Below are positions 1 through 5,447 of a stretch of DNA of 5,447 nt, one piece after another. Source of the stretch: an uncultured Bacteroidota bacterium (lineage in GTDB: Bacteria > Bacteroidota > Bacteroidia > 2-12-FULL-35-15); contig CAIRRW010000158.1 of the NCBI GenBank assembly GCA_903881065.1, forward strand, positions 1 to 5,447. Reading direction: 5' to 3'. The notes beneath the pieces were generated by a model. It did not search any database. It was not told where the DNA came from and saw only the letters and a list, made by a program, of their open reading frames with translations. The stretch's first letter is position 1; the number at the start of each line of letters is the position of its first letter. The position numbers and the translations under genes are program-made.

Positions 1-73
1 AATCAAAATTGCAGCTAAAAAAGTAGCTAAATTTAAAGCTGGTGCTGATTTAGCAAAAACAGTTAACAAATAG
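1..73 (+). CDS. HU-family DNA-binding protein, C-terminal end (partial)
   Basis: This is the 3' end of a gene that starts before the window. The first base finishes a codon that is cut off, then 23 codons run to a TAG stop. The peptide begins IKIAAKKVAKFKAGADL and ends in a Lys-rich tail (KTVNK). It matches the end of HU/IHF-family proteins, where the last strand and the short C-terminal helix carry the pattern Ile-x-Ile-Ala-Ala-x-Lys-Val-x-x-Phe-Lys-Ala-Gly. HU proteins are small (about 90 residue) dimers that bend and compact DNA. The DNA-binding beta arms lie outside the window, so only family membership can be judged. A strong terminator follows 20 bases after the stop, so this gene ends its transcription unit here. 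Confidence 0.85.
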   Translation, partial: IKIAAKKVAKFKAGADLAKTVNK

Positions 74-93
74 TATTTGCTAATTGTAAAAAG

Positions 94-128
94 AAACACC
101 TTCGATGTAAAATCGAAGGTGTTTTTTT
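94..128 (+). terminator. Intrinsic terminator of the HU gene
   Basis: A perfect 13-base inverted repeat (94-106 and 112-124) encloses a 5-base loop (GTAAA). The right arm ends in a run of T that continues to 128. The A-rich start of the left arm pairs with this T run, so the hairpin could also work for transcription from the other side, but no gene faces it from the right. It separates the HU gene from the propeller-peptidase operon. Confidence 0.93.
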
Positions 129-207
129 ATGCTCCTATTTCAAAACATTAAATTTAATTTCAGAACAAATAAATAAAAACAGTTTCCCCTTCTTATTTTT
201 AATTCAA

Positions 208-215
208 TACTTTTG
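208..215 (+). promoter_or_regulatory. Bacteroidota -7 promoter element upstream of the propeller gene
   Basis: TACTTTTG is an exact match to the TAnnTTTG -7 element used by the primary sigma factor of Bacteroidota. It ends 29 bases before the ATG at 245, which gives a leader of roughly 20-25 bases. The -33 element is weak: the nearest candidate is TTTC at 183-186, with a 21-base spacer. It lies in the right place, downstream of the HU terminator and ahead of the first gene of the next unit. No operator-like palindrome is visible around it. Confidence 0.65.
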
Positions 216-244
216 TGCACATATATTCCTCAACCAACTATTAA

Positions 245-1294
245 ATGAAGAAATACATTTTAGCAATTTCCGTTCTGCTTTCCTTTTACAATCAAAGTAA
301 TGCACAAAACGAAAAACACTTAAAGAATATTAAACAACTTACATACGGAGGAGACAATGCCGAAGCCTATTTCAGCTTTGATGATAAAAACCTTTCTTTC
401 CAATGTAACAATCCTAAATGGGGTTTGCAATGTGATCAGATTTTCAATCTTAATATAGCCGAAGCTATTAAAGACAGCACCTACAGACCTACATTAATAA
501 GTACCGGTCGCGGACGAACAACTTGTGCCTACTACCTAAAAGACGGAAAACATATATTATATGCATCTACACATGCGCACGACAGCCTTTGTCCACCAAA
601 CCCTGCTCCGCGTGCCGACCACAAGTACTTATGGGCTGTTTATCCTGATTTTGAAATTTACATTGCGGATTTAAACGGGAAGATTACACAGCAGCTTACC
701 AATTCACCGGGTTATGATGCGGAAGCAACTCTTTCTCCTCAAGGCGATAAAATAGTTTTCACAAGTACCCGTTCCGGTGATTTGGAATTGTGGACAATGA
801 ATATTGATGGGACTAACTTGAAGCAAGTAACTAATAGCTTGGGTTATGATGGTGGTGCATTCTTTTCTCCTGATGGAAAGAAACTCGTTTTCCGTGCGTC
901 TCGCCCAACTTCAGAAGAAGATGTAAAAGAATATAAAGAGTTGTTGGCGCAAGGATTAGTGATGCCCGTGAAGATGGAAATCTACACCTGTAATGTGGAT
1001 GGTAGTGATTTAAAACAAATAACACATCTTGGAAAAGCCAATTGGGCTCCATACTTTACACCGGATGGCAAGAAAATTATTTTCTCATCCAATTATGATG
1101 CTGAGAAAGGATTCTTCTTTAATCTTTTTACTATAAATATTGACGGTACAGGACTTGAGAAAATTACATCAATAAGTAATTTCAATGCGTTCCCCATGTT
1201 TTCGAGAGATGGTAAGAAGATTGTTTTTTCTTCTAACAGAAATACACATGGCAAACCAGGAATCGATTTATATATTGCTGATTGGGTAGATTAA
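245..1294 (+). CDS. Exported TolB-like PD40 beta-propeller protein
   Basis: The 349-residue protein starts with a signal peptide (MKK, hydrophobic core, SNA-Q at 18-21) and has no lipobox Cys, so it is probably soluble in the periplasm or secreted. Six PD40/WD40-like blade motifs of the form F-S-P-D-G-K-K-I-V-F-x-S are visible near residues 43-53, 96-109, 163-176, 207-220, 271-284 and 319-332, enough for a complete TolB-like six-bladed propeller. Each later blade is followed by an I-D-G-T-x-L-x-x-I/V-T type strand. No peptidase, Pal or TolA partner domain is present. Cys54, Cys63, Cys94 and Cys116 sit in the less regular first blades and could form disulfides (inference). Insertions at about 110-135 and 221-243 may form a face for ligand or protein binding. 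The function is unknown; the closest label is TolB-like or PD40 protein, and a real Tol-Pal role is not supported by the neighbours. The start is fixed by the signal peptide; there is no Shine-Dalgarno sequence. Confidence 0.88.
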   Translation: MKKYILAISVLLSFYNQSNAQNEKHLKNIKQLTYGGDNAEAYFSFDDKNLSFQCNNPKWGLQCDQIFNLNIAEAIKDSTYRPTLISTGRGRTTCAYYLKDGKHILYASTHAHDSLCPPNPAPRADHKYLWAVYPDFEIYIADLNGKITQQLTNSPGYDAEATLSPQGDKIVFTSTRSGDLELWTMNIDGTNLKQVTNSLGYDGGAFFSPDGKKLVFRASRPTSEEDVKEYKELLAQGLVMPVKMEIYTCNVDGSDLKQITHLGKANWAPYFTPDGKKIIFSSNYDAEKGFFFNLFTINIDGTGLEKITSISNFNAFPMFSRDGKKIVFSSNRNTHGKPGIDLYIADWVD

Positions 1295-1327
1295 AGAAAT
1301 AATAAATAGTTATAAATAATAATTGAA

Positions 1328-2563
1328 ATGAAAAAAATAACAAACACGCTATTACTAATTTGTATCTCCATAGCTTTTGCGGGAGCACAGGAAATAAATG
1401 TTGCACAAATAAAAAAAGACGTTTACTTTTTAGCCTCCGATAAACTTGAAGGACGGGGAACAAGTGATAAAGGCGGAGCTATAGCTGCCAGATATATCTG
1501 TATGCGTTTTAAACAAATTGGATTATTGCCAAAGGGAGATAACAATAATTATCTAAAGTCTTATGAATACAAAGCGCCAGCTAATCCACACATGGGAATA
1601 GATTCGGCAGCTAAATCAAATCATAGTAATAATGTTGTTGGCTATATAGATAATGGTGCGCTGAATACTATTATCATTGGTGCACATTACGACCATTTGG
1701 GAAAAGGCTATGATGGCAATTCACTGGATGCTAATCCACAAGGTAAAATACATAATGGTGCTGATGACAATGCATCAGGAGTTTCCGGAGTACTTGCACT
1801 TGCCAACTATTATCAAAAGAATAATGTTAAGGAGAAATATAATTTTCTTTTCATTTGTTTCTCCGGTGAAGAACTTGGTTTATATGGTTCAAAGAAATTT
1901 TGTGAAAACCCTTCCATTGATTTAACTAAAGTAGATTATATGGTGAACATGGATATGATTGGAAGATTGGATACTTTAAATCGCTTATTGGTGTATGGTG
2001 TAGGTACTGCCGCAGATTTATTCTCTGTTATAAAAAATACAAAAACAGATTTTAAAATTAAAACGGATAGTTCTGGAATTGGACCATCTGACCATACATC
2101 CTTTTATTTAAAGGATATTCCAGTTCTTCATTTTTTCACCGGTTCTCATTCCGATTATCATAAACCGAGCGACAAAGCAGACAAAGTAAATTATGAAGGA
2201 GAGAAAAAAGTACTCGATTATATTGTTGCAATTGTGAATGAACTCGACTCTCATCCTAAATTAAAATTTACACCAACACGCAATACTGATAATGAAAGTT
2301 CGCCAAAATTTAAAGTTACCTTGGGTATTATGCCTGATTATGTATTTGAAGGAGTTGGAGTGCGTGCTGATGGAATTACAAATGGCAAACCTGCTTCAAA
2401 AGCTGGTATGCTAAAAGGAGATATAATTATTAAGCTTGGAGATTATAATGTTAAAGATATGAAGACTTATATGGATGCTTTAGCCAAATTTAAAAAAGGC
2501 GATAGCACAACAGTAGAAGTGGAAAGAGGAAAAGAAAAAATAAAAATGCATGTTACTTTTTAA
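1328..2563 (+). CDS. Secreted M28-family zinc metallopeptidase with C-terminal PDZ domain
   Basis: The 411-residue protein has a signal peptide (cleavage near AGA-Q, 18-21), an M28 aminopeptidase-type catalytic domain (about 30-305) and a PDZ domain (about 328-411). The co-catalytic two-zinc site is complete by motif: His120 in GAHYDHLG, the bridging Asp147 in GADDNASG, the Glu181-Glu182 pair in SGEELG (general base and ligand), Asp209 in NMDMIGR and His278 in SDYHKPSD. The N-terminal stretch LASDKLEGRGT (35-45) is typical of Bacteroidota members. No protease-associated (PA) insert is apparent. The PDZ part shows a carboxylate-loop-like segment near 340-345 and the usual PASKAGMLKGDII helix-strand pattern (355-367). 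The family releases N-terminal residues from peptides; specificity cannot be read from the sequence. It begins 33 bases after the propeller gene with no promoter visible between, so the two are probably co-transcribed. Its 3' end overlaps the convergent gene by 11 bases. Confidence 0.93.
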   Translation: MKKITNTLLLICISIAFAGAQEINVAQIKKDVYFLASDKLEGRGTSDKGGAIAARYICMRFKQIGLLPKGDNNNYLKSYEYKAPANPHMGIDSAAKSNHSNNVVGYIDNGALNTIIIGAHYDHLGKGYDGNSLDANPQGKIHNGADDNASGVSGVLALANYYQKNNVKEKYNFLFICFSGEELGLYGSKKFCENPSIDLTKVDYMVNMDMIGRLDTLNRLLVYGVGTAADLFSVIKNTKTDFKIKTDSSGIGPSDHTSFYLKDIPVLHFFTGSHSDYHKPSDKADKVNYEGEKKVLDYIVAIVNELDSHPKLKFTPTRNTDNESSPKFKVTLGIMPDYVFEGVGVRADGITNGKPASKAGMLKGDIIIKLGDYNVKDMKTYMDALAKFKKGDSTTVEVERGKEKIKMHVTF

Positions 2564-3368
2564 GTTCTTCCACCGGAACTTCTTTCTTATTTTTATACGG
2601 TAGCATTATTCCTAATGTTCCTATTATTTCATATGTTGAAAAACTTTGTTTGGCTGTACCTTGCCATACATGTAATCCATAATAATAAGCATAATCAAGT
2701 TTCTGAGCTATATCAATATAGAAATACTTTGTTATCTCCAATCGATAGGCTGCTTCCACACCTGTATTGAAACCGCCAAATTGAAAACCTGGACTATTAT
2801 CATGCCCCAACAATGTGTTTTCAGTATGCGGAATAACGGGTCCGAAGCCTACTTTATAAATATTAAATAGTTTCAGTACTCCATTTTTGGTACCACAGAT
2901 ATAAAAACGTTTCATAACATTGAACAGAAAGAAATTCGCGCCATTGTTCAGTTTCCAGAATAAATAACTATCCTGCACAACAATGTTTGTATCCACATTT
3001 CTATTGTTAATATTCCCAACGATATGAGCATCTTGTCCGGGAGTCAATTGATATTTGGTATGGTCAAAATTAAATTCGAAACCCCATGTAGGATGTTTCT
3101 TCATAAAAAACCCAAAACGATAATTGTATTGAGGAATGGTAAGTGGACGCTGAAAAAGCTTGTCCCAGCCTATTCTATCGTTTCCCGCTATGTTTTCCAA
3201 CTCATAATTACTGCCTTGTGATGGCTGAGAAACTTTGATAGTACTGGCACTGTACCATTCCTTATTGTATCCCCAGGCGAAATACATGCGCGAAGTAAAC
3301 TGATTATTTGTCTGCGCTTTTGCAAACAATGAAAATAACGAAATCGTAAATAGAATAATGTATCTCAT
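2553..3368 (-). CDS. Predicted outer-membrane beta-barrel protein, function unknown
   Basis: The 271-residue protein has a clear signal peptide (cleavage near AKA-Q, 16-19). The rest is rich in aromatic residues in alternating strand patterns, for example RMYFAWGYNKEWY (27-39), YNYRFGFF (81-88), WGFEFNFDHTKY (95-106), FFLFNVMKRFYI (146-157), YKVGFGPVIP (171-180), YRLEITKYFYIDIAQ (208-222) and the final strand YEIIGTLGIMLPY (246-258). This suggests a small outer-membrane barrel of about 8-10 strands. I recognise the general type from Bacteroidota genomes but no named family or function. No catalytic motif is convincing. After the last strand, which ends in a Pro-Tyr as barrels often do, there is an unusual charged tail of 13 residues (259-271, Lys- and Glu-rich) that overlaps the peptidase gene. 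The gene has its own promoter and appears to be a single-gene unit. The ATG is supported by the signal peptide. Confidence 0.75.
   Translation of the reverse strand: MRYIILFTISLFSLFAKAQTNNQFTSRMYFAWGYNKEWYSASTIKVSQPSQGSNYELENIAGNDRIGWDKLFQRPLTIPQYNYRFGFFMKKHPTWGFEFNFDHTKYQLTPGQDAHIVGNINNRNVDTNIVVQDSYLFWKLNNGANFFLFNVMKRFYICGTKNGVLKLFNIYKVGFGPVIPHTENTLLGHDNSPGFQFGGFNTGVEAAYRLEITKYFYIDIAQKLDYAYYYGLHVWQGTAKQSFSTYEIIGTLGIMLPYKNKKEVPVEELKK
2562..2594 (+). terminator. Possible weak terminator after the peptidase gene
   Basis: A 6-base inverted repeat (AAGTTC at 2562-2567, GAACTT at 2576-2581) with an 8-base loop begins at the peptidase stop codon. It is followed by a pyrimidine-rich stretch ending in TTTTT at 2590-2594. 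The stem is short and the T run is offset by 8 bases, so termination would be weak at best. The element lies inside the 3' coding end of the convergent barrel gene, which also constrains its sequence. No better terminator is visible for either gene. Confidence 0.3.
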
Positions 3369-3387
3369 GGGGTTTATTTTAAAGCAT

Positions 3388-3395
3388 CAAAAATA
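3388..3395 (-). promoter_or_regulatory. Bacteroidota -7 promoter element for the barrel gene
   Basis: Read on the minus strand this is TATTTTTG, an exact TAnnTTTG match. It ends 19 bases before the ATG whose first base is at 3368, so the leader would be only about 12-15 bases. No clear -33 TTG is found at the expected spacing. It lies in the 78-base gap after the Gre-like gene, which suggests the barrel gene can be transcribed independently of the genes upstream. Confidence 0.55.
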
Positions 3396-3446
3396 GTTAT
3401 TATTTGTAATGTTTCAGAATAATAAAACTAGCTTTAATCTGCTTTT

Positions 3447-3896
3447 TTATTCTATAGTTTCAATAAGATATTTCACACCATTTATCTCAGCCGTTTCGTT
3501 TGACTTCTTTCCAATAAGTTTTATTCCTAAAGGCGATTGTGGCGAGAGAATGACAATTTGTTTATTATCAACAGTGATTTTACCTAGAGCTATACTAATA
3601 AATAAAAACATATTATTTGATTTCACCAAACTGCCTTTTCCTACTCTTGAGTTATCATTAGCAACATTAATCTTTTCCAATTCTGCTTTTTGTTCCAATG
3701 CTTCATGCAGTTGTTTTCTAATTTTCTCCTGTTCCAATTGCATCATCGATATAGACGTTTCGTGCTTATCACCTGCCGAACTTTTACTATCGTTTTTTGC
3801 TCCTTCCATCAAGTCATTCAAATTAGTTTGTAACGAGCTTATATTTTCGTTTACCAGTTGAAGACAATAATTATATATTTTCTGCTTGAACAACAT
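3447..3896 (-). CDS. GreA/GreB-like transcript-cleavage-factor family protein
   Basis: The 149-residue protein has the two-part layout of Gre factors. A charged, helical N-terminal region (about 1-78) should form an antiparallel coiled coil. It is followed by a C-terminal beta domain (about 95-149) with the Gre signature I-L-S-P-Q-S-P-L-G-x-x-L-x-G-K-K (116-131) and a closing V-K-Y-L-I-E-T-I strand. At the predicted coiled-coil tip the sequence AGDKHET (41-47) gives Asp43 and Glu46, with the same D-x-x-E spacing as the acidic pair (Asp41, Glu44) that helps GreA stimulate RNA cleavage by RNA polymerase. Bacteroidota homologues are, from memory, often labelled 3-oxoacyl-ACP synthase; nothing here resembles a ketosynthase, and that label looks wrong. 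The likely role is binding RNA polymerase through the secondary channel (inference). The protein has no signal peptide and is cytoplasmic. Its ATG lies 3 bases after the stop of the DUF3820 gene, so the two are probably translationally coupled. A canonical GreA elsewhere in the genome is likely. Confidence 0.78.
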   Translation of the reverse strand: MLFKQKIYNYCLQLVNENISSLQTNLNDLMEGAKNDSKSSAGDKHETSISMMQLEQEKIRKQLHEALEQKAELEKINVANDNSRVGKGSLVKSNNMFLFISIALGKITVDNKQIVILSPQSPLGIKLIGKKSNETAEINGVKYLIETIE

Positions 3897-3899
3897 TGT

Positions 3900-4121
3900 T
3901 TATTTTTTCTTTAATGGATTAAGAAGATGTTCCAAACCATTCATTTTAATTTCATACATCGTTTGCAATAGCATCCCTAAATTCCCTTCAGGAAAGCCTT
4001 TCCTATTAAACCATTCGAGATAAGAAACAGGTAAATTACAGAGTACAGTTCCTGTGTATTTACCAAACGGCATCTTCATTTCTACTAATTTCAGCAACAA
4101 TTGCGGGTCAGGTCCGTTCAC
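3900..4121 (-). CDS. Small DUF3820-family protein (QSregVF_b-like)
   Basis: The 73-residue protein is almost entirely the DUF3820 core: MPFGKYTG (17-24), LPVSYLEWF (30-38) and a conserved C-terminal block starting GFPEGNLGMLLQTMYEIK (42-59) and ending NGLEHLL (61-67), then a Lys-rich tail. The family, also called putative quorum-sensing-regulated virulence factor, has no established biochemical function. In other bacteria a related domain is found attached to DnaQ-like exonucleases, which hints at nucleic-acid work (from memory). The start is GTG; the codon just before it is an in-frame TAA, so no longer form is possible. ATG codons at residues 15 and 17 would remove the N-terminal helix, so GTG is preferred. 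The stop is 3 bases before the Gre-like gene, suggesting a two-gene unit. It lies 82 bases after the CDF gene on the same strand and may be read through from it or from a weak local promoter. Confidence 0.82.
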   Translation of the reverse strand: MNGPDPQLLLKLVEMKMPFGKYTGTVLCNLPVSYLEWFNRKGFPEGNLGMLLQTMYEIKMNGLEHLLNPLKKK

Positions 4122-4203
4122 TTAATTGTAATTTATTTAACAGTTATATTTTAATGAGAGAAATATAATGTTTTATAATCTTTTGAAATTTAACAGAAGA
4201 TTA

Positions 4204-5151
4204 TCAGCATTTTTCTGTTGTACATAACTCATTCTCACGTTCTGTTTCCAAAGTAATGTGATGTATGTTCTTATGTTCGAGCAGATGTTTAAGATCATGT
4301 TTTATTTTACTTTCCTGTTCAATGCTTGTGTTTTGAGCCATTACAATATGTGCAGTCAAAGCATTTTCAGCAGTACTTATTGCCCAAACGTGGATATGAT
4401 GAAGGTCAATTATCCCTTTAACTTTAAGCGCACCTTGCTTAATGTCTTCAATTTGTATAGCTGTAGGTACACCGTCAAGTGACAAACGCAGACTATCCTT
4501 CAATAAACGCCATGTACTGAATAAAATCACAACAGCTACCACAATGCTCAGAACAGAGTCAATCCAATACCACTGCGTAAAAAATATAATGATACCGCCT
4601 ATTACAAGTCCTAAGGAAACTACAGCATCGCTTAGTAAATGCAAGTATGCTGCTTTAATATTGATATCATCATCTTTGCTTCTGAAGAAAAGTAGAGCCG
4701 AAAGTGCATTTATCACAATGCCAATTCCTGCTACAATAGCAATTGTTGGACCTGCCACTGGTTCGGGATTCAGAAACCGATGAATCGCTTCATAAGCAAT
4801 AGCACCAATTGAAATCAACAATACCATTGCATTGAAGAGTGCCACTATTATTGATGTTTTGCGATAACCATATGTATAATTTTCATTCGATTTCACTTTC
4901 AATAATTTAAAAGCAAGCAGCGAAAGTGCCAATGCGCCAACATCAGCGAGATTATGACCGGCATCCGAAAGCAGTGAAAGAGAATGGATATACAGCCCGA
5001 CAACCACCTCGATAACAACAAATGAAAAGTTAAGTATTATCCCAACAACAAATGCAGTACTTACATTACTAAGTTGCACCGGCTCGTGATGATGGTGCCC
5101 GTGATTATGTTCGTGATGGTCGTTGTGATTGTGCTCGTGATGATGTCCCAT
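4204..5151 (-). CDS. Cation diffusion facilitator (CDF) metal exporter, CzcD/ZitB-like
   Basis: The 315-residue inner-membrane protein should exchange cytoplasmic Zn2+ (possibly Co2+ or Cd2+) for protons. Six membrane segments are visible near 33-53, 57-83, 100-122, 135-156, 166-191 and 194-212, followed by a cytoplasmic ferredoxin-like domain (about 220-305). The transport site is intact: H-N-L-A-D in the second segment (His66, Asp70) and H-L-L-S-D in the fifth (His171, Asp175), the HxxxD/HxxxD set associated with zinc preference. The N-terminus holds 13 His among the first 22 residues, and the C-terminal domain has His251, His252, His254 and His268 plus two Cys near the end (310, 315), all possible metal ligands. 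Length and layout are normal for the family. It starts 3 bases after the stop of the sensor-kinase gene, so expression is probably coupled to a two-component system. The exact metal cannot be decided from sequence. Confidence 0.93.
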   Translation of the reverse strand: MGHHHEHNHNDHHEHNHGHHHHEPVQLSNVSTAFVVGIILNFSFVVIEVVVGLYIHSLSLLSDAGHNLADVGALALSLLAFKLLKVKSNENYTYGYRKTSIIVALFNAMVLLISIGAIAYEAIHRFLNPEPVAGPTIAIVAGIGIVINALSALLFFRSKDDDINIKAAYLHLLSDAVVSLGLVIGGIIIFFTQWYWIDSVLSIVVAVVILFSTWRLLKDSLRLSLDGVPTAIQIEDIKQGALKVKGIIDLHHIHVWAISTAENALTAHIVMAQNTSIEQESKIKHDLKHLLEHKNIHHITLETERENELCTTEKC

Positions 5152-5154
5152 TAT

Positions 5155-5447
5155 CTAATATTCGAGGACAATAGTATGAATATTATTTTTATAAATATAA
5201 TTTATGTCGATTTTATATTTATCACATATCTCTTTTACTATTGCCAATCCCAACCCAATGGATTCAGCAGAATCTTCACTCTTTGTGAAACGCCTAAACA
5301 GTTCTTCAGTAGGCGAGTTCAAAGGTCCACCAGAATTAGCTATTTCAACATGATTGCTTTTTAATTCTATTGAAATAAAACCATCATTTACATTATGTCG
5401 TATTGCATTTTGAAAAAGATTGGTGATTAAAATATCAGCCAATGCAG
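5155..5447 (-). CDS. Sensor histidine kinase, C-terminal ATPase domain (5' end outside window)
   Basis: This is the last 97 codons of a larger gene entering from the right edge. The frame is open to the edge (…ALADILITNLFQNAIRHN), so an apparent TTG start at 5442 is only an artefact of truncation. The fragment is an HATPase_c domain: N box with NLFQNAIRHN (Asn at 5407-5409), G1 box as NSGGPL (5326-5337 for its NSGG), F box ELFRRF, and G2 box GLGLAIVKEI (GLGL at 5245-5256). Asn in place of Asp in the G1 box is common in CusS/QseC-like kinases. The domain binds ATP and phosphorylates the dimerisation-domain His, which lies outside the window together with the sensor and membrane segments. Because the stop is 3 bases before the CDF gene, the kinase and its expected response regulator are likely metal sensors controlling efflux (inference). 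Confidence 0.9.
   Translation of the reverse strand, partial: ALADILITNLFQNAIRHNVNDGFISIELKSNHVEIANSGGPLNSPTEELFRRFTKSEDSAESIGLGLAIVKEICDKYKIDINYIYKNNIHTIVLEY

Noticed and set aside
831..1052. A - strand frame with a His run inside the propeller gene.
   Set aside because: It is antisense to blade repeats with intact PD40 motifs; the His run is the complement of ATG/GTG-rich sequence.
3421..3446. A short palindrome around CTAG with T-rich flanks as terminator of the Gre-like gene.
   Set aside because: The stem is only a few AT-rich pairs and lacks a GC-rich core, so it would not be a stable hairpin.
3409..3861. A 150-codon open frame on the + strand opposite the Gre-like gene, Cys- and Ser-rich.
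   Set aside because: It is antisense to a gene with clear family signatures, has no recognisable domain, and its composition is what the complement of a Lys/Glu-rich coiled coil gives.
4160..4167. TATATTTC on the minus strand as a -7 promoter element for the DUF3820 gene.
   Set aside because: One mismatch to TAnnTTTG in an AT-rich 82-base gap with no matching -33 element; near matches like this are expected by chance. Read-through from the CDF gene is equally possible.
4258..4783. Two + strand frames (74 and 113 codons) inside the CDF gene.
   Set aside because: Both are antisense to a complete CDF transporter and show no family features.
5086..5145. Closely spaced short repeats resembling an operator array or CRISPR-like pattern.
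   Set aside because: They are in frame and encode the His-rich N-terminus of the CDF protein; there are no equal-length repeats with unique spacers.
5074..5364. A + strand frame of 96 codons with a Met/Val-rich start spanning the kinase-CDF junction.
   Set aside because: The Met/Val run is the complement of the His codons of the CDF tail; the rest is antisense to the kinase. There is no domain or start signal.

Overview
The window looks like chromosomal DNA of a low-GC member of the Bacteroidota. Three things point there: two perfect matches to the phylum's TAnnTTTG -7 promoter element, gene starts without Shine-Dalgarno sequences, and protein families typical of the group (PD40 propeller, M28-PDZ peptidase, Gre-like protein paired with a DUF3820 protein). 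The order is not certain; Chitinophagales or Sphingobacteriales would fit. I see no tRNA, rRNA, CRISPR array, insertion sequence or prophage gene, and the coding density is high.

Left part, + strand. The window opens with the last 23 codons of an HU-family nucleoid protein, followed by a textbook intrinsic terminator (94-128). A promoter at 208-215 then drives a probable two-gene operon for exported proteins: a six-bladed TolB-like PD40 propeller (245-1294) and, 33 bases on, a zinc M28 peptidase with a C-terminal PDZ domain (1328-2563). Both carry signal peptides ending in an Ala-Gln cleavage site, so both should act outside the cytoplasm.

Middle, - strand. A predicted outer-membrane beta-barrel protein of unknown function (2553-3368) has its own TAnnTTTG promoter. 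It converges on the peptidase gene, and the two coding regions overlap tail to tail by 11 bases.

Right part, - strand, read from high to low coordinates. The catalytic end of a sensor histidine kinase (cut by the window edge) is followed after 3 bases by a CDF-family metal-cation exporter with a histidine-rich N-terminus. After 82 bases comes a small DUF3820 protein with a GTG start, and 3 bases later a GreA/GreB-like protein that keeps the acidic pair of transcript-cleavage factors. The kinase-exporter coupling suggests metal-responsive efflux, with a response regulator probably just beyond the right edge. The DUF3820/Gre-like pair looks translationally coupled and is the least understood part of the window.

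I find no clear evidence of a wholly new system. The points most worth a second look are the DUF3820/Gre-like pair, the kinase-CDF coupling, the secreted propeller-peptidase pair and the uncharacterised barrel.
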